Source: Gammaproteobacteria bacterium
GTDB lineage: Bacteria > Aquificota > Aquificia > Aquificales > QOAS01
NCBI GenBank assembly: GCA_003972855.1
Contig: QOAS01000166.1
Location: 1-5,166, forward strand
Direction of reading: 5' to 3'
DNA: 5,166 bases
Shown here: piece after piece, positions 1-5,080 of the stretch
How positions within the stretch are numbered: position 1 is the first letter of the stretch
How the letters are laid out: every line of letters starts with the position of its first letter
Notes under the pieces: model-generated
The model's database searches: none
Seen by the model: the letters and a program-made list of their open reading frames with translations, nothing else
Told to the model about the DNA's origin: nothing
Program-made: the position numbers and the translations under genes

Positions 1-5
1 TCGTT

Positions 6-31
6 AAAAATAATTTCCCTAAAGAGGGAAA
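6..31 (-). terminator. Probable intrinsic terminator of the five-gene operon
   Basis: A perfect 7-bp inverted repeat (14-20 TTTCCCT, 25-31 AGGGAAA) encloses a 4-base loop. Read on the minus strand, the hairpin is followed at once by the T-rich tract TTATTTTT (6-13), the arrangement of a Rho-independent terminator. It lies about 25 bases after the stop codon of the phosphoglucomutase gene. On the plus strand no T-run follows, so it should act only on minus-strand transcription. The stem is modest (3 G-C pairs), which lowers confidence for a thermophile. Confidence 0.6.
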
Positions 32-56
32 GCAAAAATCTATATCTTTCCATGGG

Positions 57-1439
57 TTATTTAAAAATTTCCAAAGTATACCGAAGAATTTTATCCCTTA
101 GTTCCAAAGTAGGCATTTCGCAATAAATTCTCAAAAGGGGTTCGGTTCCCGACGGTCTAATAAGAAGCCATCCGTCGTTTTCAAATACGAGTTTCAGTCC
201 GTCTATAGTTTTTATCTCCCTTACCTTTAGACCCGCTAGGGTGGTGGGAGGAGCTTTTATAAGCCCTTTCAGTTTTTCTTTTTCTTCGGGTTTCACCGTG
301 AGGTCTACCCTTCTGTAGTAAGCCCTACCGAAGCGTTGGAACAGCTCTTCAACCATTTGGGAGGGGGTTTTATCTTTGAGTAAGAACAACTCAAGTAGAT
401 TTAGTGCGGATAAAAGCCCGTCCCTTTCGGGGGTAAATTGGGGAAATCCGTAACCTCCGCTCTCCTCTCCTCCAAAAATTACATCCTCCCTTTGTAGGAT
501 TACCGCATTTATGTGCTTAAAACCTACGGGGGTTTCTATAAGCTCTACCCCAAAGTGTTTTGCTATACGGTCCGCCAAATAGGTGGTAGATACCGTTTTT
601 ACAACCGTTCCTTTAAGATTCTTATTCTCAAGCAAGTGGAGCATAAGCAAAGCGTAAACCAGTTGGGAATTGACGAAGTTTCCCTTTTCGTCAATAAGCG
701 CTACGCGGTCGCCGTCCCCGTCGTTCATAATTCCGCAAAAGGCTCCTTCCGCCCTAACCTTTTCCATCAAGGAGTGGGCGTTTTTCTCTACCGGCTCGGG
801 AGCGCGTCCCCCAAATAAGGGGTCTCGGTAGGCGTGAATTTCGCAAACGGTAACCTTCGTATTTTCTAAAGCCTTCCTTAGGTATCCAGCGGAAGAGCCG
901 AACATAGGGTCGTGAATTACTTTTATCTCCCTTTCCCTAAAGAGGTCTAAATTAACCTCGTTCCTTACAGCGTTTATGTATTCCTCCGTAAAGTCTTTCT
1001 CGTTGAGTGTTCCCTCTTGAGGGGAACCTTTGGGGGATACCCTATCTATAAAGCTCTCCACCTCGGATATAAACTCGGAGGTTGCGGCTCCTCCGAAACC
1101 TTCCTTTATCTTGTAACCGTTGTAAGCGGGGGGATTGTGGCTGGCGGTTATCATAACCCCGCCGTCAAAACCTCTGTGTTTTACCGCCCACGAGACCAAA
1201 GGAGTTGTAACCGCTTTGGGGGAAAGGTTTACCTCAAAACCCTCCGAGTAAAAAATCGTTGCGACTTCCTTTGCAAAGTTTTCCGACAAAAAGCGGTTAT
1301 CGTATCCTATAAACACCCTTTTTAGGTTTTTCCTTCTTAATACCTCCGCGTGGGCTAAGGCTACTTTTGAAACATTTTCAAAGGTAAAGTCTTTGGCTAT
1401 TACGCCCCTCCAACCGTCGGTTCCAAATTTGATGACCAT
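57..1439 (-). CDS. Phosphoglucomutase/phosphomannomutase (alpha-D-phosphohexomutase)
   Basis: This cytoplasmic enzyme interconverts hexose 1-phosphate and 6-phosphate, feeding sugar nucleotide, glycogen or cell-surface glycan synthesis. All four hallmark sites of the superfamily are visible in the 460-aa product: the phosphoserine loop TASHNPP (98-104, catalytic S100), the Mg-binding loop DGDGDR (240-245), the sugar-binding loop GEESGG (324-329) and the C-terminal phosphate-binding loop RPSGTEP (428-434). Length is normal for the family, and the N-terminus (KFGTDGWRG) is the usual one, supporting this ATG. The serine-loop wording fits phosphoglucomutase/phosphomannomutase better than phosphoglucosamine mutase (GlmM), but glucose versus mannose preference cannot be read from the sequence. 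It is the last gene of the minus-strand operon, 21 bases after the SLOG gene, and has no Shine-Dalgarno; the leader is pyrimidine-rich (TTTCCTTTT then ATG). Confidence 0.95.
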   Translation of the reverse strand: MVIKFGTDGWRGVIAKDFTFENVSKVALAHAEVLRRKNLKRVFIGYDNRFLSENFAKEVATIFYSEGFEVNLSPKAVTTPLVSWAVKHRGFDGGVMITASHNPPAYNGYKIKEGFGGAATSEFISEVESFIDRVSPKGSPQEGTLNEKDFTEEYINAVRNEVNLDLFREREIKVIHDPMFGSSAGYLRKALENTKVTVCEIHAYRDPLFGGRAPEPVEKNAHSLMEKVRAEGAFCGIMNDGDGDRVALIDEKGNFVNSQLVYALLMLHLLENKNLKGTVVKTVSTTYLADRIAKHFGVELIETPVGFKHINAVILQREDVIFGGEESGGYGFPQFTPERDGLLSALNLLELFLLKDKTPSQMVEELFQRFGRAYYRRVDLTVKPEEKEKLKGLIKAPPTTLAGLKVREIKTIDGLKLVFENDGWLLIRPSGTEPLLRIYCEMPTLELRDKILRYTLEIFK

Positions 1440-1460
1440 AAAAGGAAATTTTAAAAGGCG

Positions 1461-1916
1461 CTACTTTAGGTGGGAATCCAAAAGCTCAAGCATTTCCTCC
1501 AATGAGGAAACCTGAATAACTCCCTCAACTCGGTGGGTTTTGTAACCTATGACCGTTTTGTTTAGAATTTTCGCATAGGCTATTTCCGATAAAGTTCCAA
1601 AATGTCCTCCTACCGCCAAAACCACCTCACCGCTGGCAACCACTAAGGGATTTCGGTTCCACCCTAAACCGGTATTTATTTTTATGTCCAAATAGGGGTT
1701 TCCGTCGCTCCCGTCGTAGGTGGTTAGAATTCCCACGGTAATCCCTTTACCGCTATCTTTTACCCCTTTGCAAACCGCTTCCATAACCCCCGTTCTTCCC
1801 CCGCAAACCACAACGAGGTTTCTTTTTCCAAGCTCCAAACCGAGGTTATAGGCAAATTGATATATTTCATCCTCGGGTAGGGCACTGGAAGAACCTATAA
1901 CCGCAACCTGTCTCAT
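1461..1916 (-). CDS. SLOG/LOG-fold protein, TIGR00725-like (possible nucleotide-binding)
   Basis: A 151-aa Rossmann-like protein of the SLOG/LOG superfamily, a group once misnamed lysine decarboxylases. Visible motifs are the N-terminal strand VAVIGSSS (4-11), a glycine-rich CGGRTGVMEA (38-47) and VGGHFGTLSEIA (102-113), which occupies the place of the LOG signature PGGxGTxxE. LOG enzymes release cytokinin bases from nucleotides, and relatives bind nucleotides or molybdenum cofactor; the role of this short bacterial subgroup is not established, so no reaction is assigned. The proline of the signature is absent (V102 takes its place) and a histidine sits within it. The start codon overlaps the upstream stop as ATGA (1913-1916) and is preceded by a strong Shine-Dalgarno, implying translational coupling to the secreted-protein gene. 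Confidence 0.85.
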   Translation of the reverse strand: MRQVAVIGSSSALPEDEIYQFAYNLGLELGKRNLVVVCGGRTGVMEAVCKGVKDSGKGITVGILTTYDGSDGNPYLDIKINTGLGWNRNPLVVASGEVVLAVGGHFGTLSEIAYAKILNKTVIGYKTHRVEGVIQVSSLEEMLELLDSHLK

Positions 1917-2662
1917 CTCACCACCTCAAAAACTCCTACGATTCGGTAGTTAAATGGGTCTTCCCCGTCGGGCTGTTTTTGAACGTATTCCAAACATAGG
2001 TATTTTCCCATCTTTTTTACCAAAAGGGTGTGAAGTCCGTATTCCTTTCCTTCCAATTCCTCAAAGATTTCCGAAGTTTCCCCCTTTTCTACGGGAAGAA
2101 CAGCCTTCCATACAATAGGTTTTCCCTTTTCGTCTAAGGCGGGTAGTCCCTTTATGTTGGTAAGTGCCAGTTCAACCTGAAAGGCTTTTTTCTTTCCGAA
2201 CCCCAAAAATCCCCTCTTTAGGGTTTTAAAACTGATTTTTTGCACCCTTCCGCACCTGAAACCCCGCGAATAGCGGTATCCCTTTTCTATGAGTTCCCTT
2301 AGCTTTTGGGGTGAAATTTTGTAAAGTCTTTTTAAGCGAAACTTTTTCAAAACGGTAAAGCGCACCGCATTGTAGGGCGTAGTAGCCCCCTCAAAAGCGG
2401 GGTCTTCTTTATGGGGTTGAATATAGTCCACCTTAACTACCGCGGTGAGCAGTTTTACGACATTTCCCTCCAAGGTGTTAAACTTCCAAATGTAACCGCT
2501 GGGAAGCTCCAAGTAACCCTCAAAAACCTTTTCTTTTCCCTCACCTTTGTAAGAGACCTTTATAATTTCACCGTAGCGGGTTCCTTGGGAGTATATGTCA
2601 CCCCCGAAGGTGGGCAAAACAAACAATGCCCCAAGTAGGAGAGAACCTAATACTTTTCCCAT
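1913..2662 (-). CDS. Unknown exported protein with two internal repeats
   Basis: I do not recognise this 249-aa protein. Residues 1-21 look like a Sec signal peptide: K3, a hydrophobic core (VLGSLLLGALFVLP), then TFGG, with cleavage likely near G20/G21. There is no lipobox cysteine and no later membrane segment, so a periplasmic or secreted soluble protein is inferred. The mature part appears to hold two copies of a roughly 90-120-residue module: YSxGxRxGxxxKxSxK at 24-39 recurs at 131-146, the IWK/VWK and LEG elements recur, and PYN (96-98) with the strand after it matches PFN (236-238). Copy 2 alone has cysteines (C137, C223), which could pair outside the cytoplasm. The start lies 12 bases after the upstream gene and has no Shine-Dalgarno; the downstream SLOG gene overlaps its stop by 4 bases. 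The product is basic and rich in Lys, Gly and Val. Confidence 0.8.
   Translation of the reverse strand: MGKVLGSLLLGALFVLPTFGGDIYSQGTRYGEIIKVSYKGEGKEKVFEGYLELPSGYIWKFNTLEGNVVKLLTAVVKVDYIQPHKEDPAFEGATTPYNAVRFTVLKKFRLKRLYKISPQKLRELIEKGYRYSRGFRCGRVQKISFKTLKRGFLGFGKKKAFQVELALTNIKGLPALDEKGKPIVWKAVLPVEKGETSEIFEELEGKEYGLHTLLVKKMGKYLCLEYVQKQPDGEDPFNYRIVGVFEVVR
1916..2593 (-). repeat. Diverged in-frame tandem duplication within the exported protein
   Basis: Copy 1 spans about residues 24-109 (2336-2593) and copy 2 about residues 131-249 (1916-2272). The opening 16 residues align without gaps with 8 identities (Y, S, G, R, G, K, S, K) plus V/I and Y/F exchanges. A second ungapped 12-residue block, starting at N98 and N238, closes both copies. 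Copy 2 is longer through insertions around 147-158 and 187-202. The similarity is at protein level; the DNA copies have diverged. Confidence 0.6.
1921..1927 (-). promoter_or_regulatory. Shine-Dalgarno of the SLOG-fold gene
   Basis: On the minus strand GAGGTGG lies 4 bases before the ATG at 1914-1916. It sits inside the last codons of the preceding gene and fixes this start at the ATGA overlap. It is the only strong Shine-Dalgarno I find at any of the seven starts in the window. Confidence 0.75.
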
Positions 2663-2674
2663 AAAGGGTGAAAT

Positions 2675-3115
2675 TTAAACCCTAAACTGACCCTTTACCA
2701 GTTCCATAAAGCGGTTGAATATCTCCTCGGTATGAAACTCCTTTTTGTAGGTTTTGAGCATAACCCTCCAATCCCAATAGTTGTTCTTTGCCTCTAAAAA
2801 GGACACCTTTTGGAGTTTGTTGTCTTCAAATATTGCCACAAAGGTGGAACTGTATGGTTGCTCCATCCCGTAGCGTTTCCACAAAACTATACCCACTAAA
2901 AAGTCCTTATTTCCGTTTTTCTCACCCATTCCGTAAAAACCCAAAACATCTTCCACCTGTGAAGGGTAGAGCTTTTTTAAACCTTCCTTAAAGGGTTCAA
3001 AGAGTCTTTTAAAGTCTTCTTCCGTTAAAGGTTGGGGTTTTTTTTCTTTCTCCTCTTTTTGGGGTTTGTCCTTATTTTTGCCCCCTTCGGGGTTCCACTT
3101 TATAACCTTAGCCAT
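2675..3115 (-). CDS. Unknown cytoplasmic protein with Lys/Glu-rich N-terminus
   Basis: I do not recognise this 146-aa protein. Residues 11-30 are a low-complexity, highly charged stretch dominated by Lys and Glu (for example KEEKEKK at 20-26), probably disordered. From about residue 31 a folded part seems to begin: a helix (TEEDFKRLFEPFKEGLKKLY), then alternating hydrophobic strands (DFLVGIVLWKRYG at 71-83, TFVAIFED at 91-98), an aromatic cluster YWDW (113-116) and a C-terminal helix (EEIFNRFMELVKG). There is no signal peptide, transmembrane segment or cysteine. It sits 24 bases after the hydrolase gene and 12 bases before the exported-protein gene, so co-transcription is very likely. No Shine-Dalgarno precedes the ATG. 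That a real protein is encoded is supported by the operon spacing and by a clean hydrophobic pattern; no function is proposed. Confidence 0.75.
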   Translation of the reverse strand: MAKVIKWNPEGGKNKDKPQKEEKEKKPQPLTEEDFKRLFEPFKEGLKKLYPSQVEDVLGFYGMGEKNGNKDFLVGIVLWKRYGMEQPYSSTFVAIFEDNKLQKVSFLEAKNNYWDWRVMLKTYKKEFHTEEIFNRFMELVKGQFRV

Positions 3116-3139
3116 AACGAAAAATGTTAAAGGGGAAGG

Positions 3140-3934
3140 TTAGAGACATTCGGGGTTTCCGTCGGTAATAACATTTCTAAGCCACGGAATAACCTTTTCG
3201 TTGAAAAACTGAGGATTTTCAAAGGGTGGCAAGTGGGCGGAATCGGGAACTTCCAAGTATAGGCTACAGTTACTTTCGTCGCAAATTCTCTTTACAACCT
3301 CGGGAGGGGTTACCTTGGTATCGTCCGCACCCGCAACCACCAAAGTGGGAACATCAAGCTCTTTTAAAAGGTGGGTGTAATCGGGGCGTTTAGCCATACC
3401 CCTTAAAGCTGAAGCTATTCCTTCTGGGGTCGCCTCTTCCATAATGCATCTAAGTTGCTCCATTTTTCTACCGTCCTTTTTGGTAGCGGGTGAGGTTTGG
3501 GCGTCAAGCATTGCGTCAATGAGGAAATCCTTTCCTTCGTTTAAAACCTTTTGAGCCAATTCATACCTCTGTTTTTTCCTTTCGGGTGGGTCTTCCTCCG
3601 CACGGGTTGCCACAAAAATAAGTCCGTCTATAAGTTCCCTATACCTCTTAAACAGGTCAAACATAATATAACCGCCCATAGAAACCCCTATGGGGATGAC
3701 CTTTTTAATACCAAGCTCGGAGAGTTTTTGAACTATGTAATCGGTGTAAAACTCAAAGGGTGGGTCGTCGCTAATGGGCAAAGGTGCATCTCCGAATCCC
3801 GGGTAGTCAATGGCTATGTAGGGAATGTTCGCCTCCTCAAGGGCTTTGAACTGGTGAACAAACATTTTCTTATTTAGGGGAAAGGCGTGCAAGAATAAAA
3901 CCGCTTTAGGTGCAAAAAGTTTAACTCCCTTCAT
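3140..3934 (-). CDS. Alpha/beta-fold hydrolase
   Basis: A 264-aa serine hydrolase of the alpha/beta-hydrolase superfamily. The canonical elements are in order: first core strand and oxyanion motif HAFP (16-19), DYPGFG (43-48), nucleophile elbow GVSMGG (83-88, catalytic S85), acid-bearing strand VVAGADDTKVTP (199-210, probably D205) and catalytic histidine in SAHLPPFENP (232-241, H234), with a helical cap between about 112 and 185. The substrate cannot be told; esterase, lactonase or C-C hydrolase activity are all possible, and the PxxFENPxxF context around His is the usual one for small-ester hydrolases. No signal peptide, so cytoplasmic. It appears to be the first gene of the five-gene operon, reading away from hisH across 18 bases. 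The start gives a short N-terminus before strand 1, as expected; no Shine-Dalgarno is seen (TTTCTACCT then ATG). Confidence 0.92.
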   Translation of the reverse strand: MKGVKLFAPKAVLFLHAFPLNKKMFVHQFKALEEANIPYIAIDYPGFGDAPLPISDDPPFEFYTDYIVQKLSELGIKKVIPIGVSMGGYIMFDLFKRYRELIDGLIFVATRAEEDPPERKKQRYELAQKVLNEGKDFLIDAMLDAQTSPATKKDGRKMEQLRCIMEEATPEGIASALRGMAKRPDYTHLLKELDVPTLVVAGADDTKVTPPEVVKRICDESNCSLYLEVPDSAHLPPFENPQFFNEKVIPWLRNVITDGNPECL

Positions 3935-3942
3935 AGGTAGAA

Positions 3943-3954
3943 ATTATTAATAAT
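3943..3954. promoter_or_regulatory. 12-bp AT palindrome between divergent hydrolase and hisH starts
   Basis: ATTATTAATAAT is a perfect 12-bp palindrome occupying most of the 18-base gap between the two divergent start codons; its last two bases are the AT of the hisH ATG. It contains AATAAT on both strands, close to a -10 hexamer, so it could supply a promoter element or a symmetric protein-binding site. No -35 at a convincing spacing supports a specific promoter call, and an AT-rich palindrome of this size can occur by chance. Confidence 0.35.
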
Positions 3955-4588
3955 GGTCAAACCAAAGGTAGCCTTGATTGATTACGGAATGGGTAACCTC
4001 GGTAGTGTAGCCAAAGCCCTCCAAACGGTCGGATTTGAGGTAAATGTTACCTCCGATAAAGGGGACTTGGAAGAGGCGGATGCGATAGTTTTACCCGGGG
4101 TGGGGGCATTTGGAGATGCCATAAAACGGCTAAAGGAGTTGAAATTGGACGACGCCATAAAAAGGGAGATTTTGGACAAGAAGAAACCCTTTTTGGGGAT
4201 ATGTTTGGGACTTCAGCTCCTATTTGAGGAGAGTTACGAATTTGGCAAACACAAGGGGTTGGGAATTTTTGAAGGCAAAGTCTTGCACTTTGGGGACAAA
4301 GTTTCCAAAGTTCCCCACATGGGTTGGAACGAAATTCATCCCTTGAGAGACCACCCCATCTTGGAAGGTTTAAAGGACGGGGATTTCTTCTACTTCGTTC
4401 ACTCCTATTATGTAAACCCCAAAAGTAGGGATATAGTTCTCACCGAAACAGATTATGAAGGTTTTTATTTCACCTCGGGGGTTGCCTACGAAAATATAAT
4501 TGCCTTCCAGTTTCATCCCGAAAAGAGTCAAAAAAAGGGGTTGAAACTTTTGGAAAACTTTAAAAGGTTGGTGGAAAGTTCTATTTAA
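3953..4588 (+). CDS. hisH: Imidazole glycerol phosphate synthase, glutaminase subunit HisH
   Basis: HisH hydrolyses glutamine and passes ammonia to HisF, which makes imidazole glycerol phosphate and AICAR in histidine synthesis. The 211-aa product is full length for this class I glutamine amidotransferase. It shows the N-terminal IDYGMGNLGSV (9-19), the oxyanion-strand motif PGVGAFGDA (48-56), the nucleophile elbow GICLGLQLLFE (82-92, C84), the HisH-specific VPHMGWNE (120-127) and the catalytic pair in QFHPEKSQ (H188, E190). All triad residues are present. No other his gene is in the window, so the HisF partner must be encoded elsewhere, as in genomes with dispersed his genes. It is a single-gene plus-strand unit: divergent from the hydrolase by 18 bases and overlapping dtd by 8 bases at its 3' end. 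The nearest Shine-Dalgarno-like sequence, AGGTAG at 3935-3940, is 12 bases away and weak. Confidence 0.96.
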   Translation: MVKPKVALIDYGMGNLGSVAKALQTVGFEVNVTSDKGDLEEADAIVLPGVGAFGDAIKRLKELKLDDAIKREILDKKKPFLGICLGLQLLFEESYEFGKHKGLGIFEGKVLHFGDKVSKVPHMGWNEIHPLRDHPILEGLKDGDFFYFVHSYYVNPKSRDIVLTETDYEGFYFTSGVAYENIIAFQFHPEKSQKKGLKLLENFKRLVESSI

Positions 4589-4605
4589 CCTTTCTCGGTT
4601 TTTTT
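4573..4605 (+). terminator. Weak candidate terminator after hisH
   Basis: GGAAAG (4573-4578) can pair with CTTTCT (4590-4595; one G-U pair) across an 11-base loop, followed by CGG and a run of seven T (4599-4605). An alternative stem is AACC/GGTT (4587-4590 with 4597-4600), directly before the T-run. Both stems are short and AT-rich, and the element lies within dtd coding sequence, so the T-run may simply reflect the Lys codons near the dtd C-terminus. Confidence 0.25.
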
Positions 4606-5054
4606 AAATCCTCACTCCTTAAGATGAAGGTAACGGGTCCATCGTTGAGGATATAAACCTTCATGTCCGCCCCGAAAATGCCCGTCTCCACCTTAAATCC
4701 CTTTTCCCTCAAATATTGAACAAATTTCTCATAAATCTCTTTAGCCCTTTCGGGATTTTCGCTACGGTCAAAGGAGGGGCGACGACCTTTGCGCAGGGAT
4801 GCGGGCAAAGTAAATTGGGACACCACCAATATTTCCCCTTTTATATCTTCTAAGGAACGGTCAAACTCCTTTTTTCCATCTTCCGAAGGGAAGATACGCA
4901 AGTTTACTAATTTGTCCGCCACCAGTTTTATATCCTCTTCGCCATCGCCCTTTTCCACTCCCAAGAGGACATTCACCCCTTTTCCGATTTGTCCTACAAC
5001 TTTACCCTCAACCTCAACCTTGGAAAATTCCACCCTTTGAATCAAAGCTATCAT
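4581..5054 (-). CDS. dtd: D-aminoacyl-tRNA deacylase
   Basis: Dtd frees tRNA from wrongly attached D-amino acids (and glycine from tRNA-Ala), a proofreading step in the cytoplasm. Both signature motifs are intact: SQFTL (79-83) and the Gly-cisPro motif NDGPVTF (137-143) that excludes L-amino acids; RRPSF (91-95) is also typical. I chose the ATG at 5052-5054 (157 aa, beginning MIALIQRV), which matches the usual N-terminus; a TTG one codon upstream (5055-5057) would only add one residue and is less likely. Bacterial Dtd is usually about 145 aa, and the extra length is a basic tail after the last core strand, ending KKPRKVK. The 3' end overlaps hisH by 8 bases (4581-4588) on the opposite strand. 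No Shine-Dalgarno is seen. thrB begins 26 bases away on the other strand. Confidence 0.95.
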   Translation of the reverse strand: MIALIQRVEFSKVEVEGKVVGQIGKGVNVLLGVEKGDGEEDIKLVADKLVNLRIFPSEDGKKEFDRSLEDIKGEILVVSQFTLPASLRKGRRPSFDRSENPERAKEIYEKFVQYLREKGFKVETGIFGADMKVYILNDGPVTFILRSEDLKKPRKVK

Positions 5055-5065
5055 CAAAATTCAAT
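5037..5065 (+). promoter_or_regulatory. Possible sigma-70-type promoter of thrB
   Basis: TTGAAT (5037-5042) and TTCAAT (5060-5065) are separated by exactly 17 bases and each match 4 of 6 consensus positions. Transcription would start near 5072, giving a leader of about 9 bases before the thrB ATG. The -35 element would lie inside the first codons of dtd, as the 26-base gap requires. The match is weak and could be chance. Confidence 0.25.
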
Positions 5066-5080
5066 ACCATACTTTAAGAA

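Noticed and set aside
50..55. CCATGG palindrome after the mutase gene
   Set aside because: A 6-base palindrome alone is expected by chance and is not linked to any other signal.
513..818. Plus-strand open reading frame of 101 codons
   Set aside because: It lies opposite the conserved phosphoglucomutase gene; its translation has no recognisable motif or sensible start context.
1017..1325. Plus-strand open reading frame of 102 codons
   Set aside because: It is antisense to the N-terminal third of the same mutase gene, including the catalytic serine loop, and looks like a frame shadow.
3551..3877. Plus-strand open reading frame of 108 codons
   Set aside because: It is antisense to the hydrolase core with its catalytic serine elbow, and shows no domain of its own.
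3920..3960. Paired -35/-10 promoters for hydrolase and hisH
   Set aside because: TTGACC (minus strand, 3955-3960) and several TAATAA-like hexamers exist, but none combine at 16-18 base spacing with a start point upstream of the gene.
4529..4570. Possible minus-strand terminator for dtd within hisH
   Set aside because: Short AAAA/TTTT pairings and a run of seven A on the plus strand are present, but no GC-containing stem stands directly before the resulting T-run.
5055..5057. TTG as the dtd start codon
   Set aside because: The adjacent ATG gives the standard MIALIQRV N-terminus; the TTG adds one residue and has no better upstream signal.
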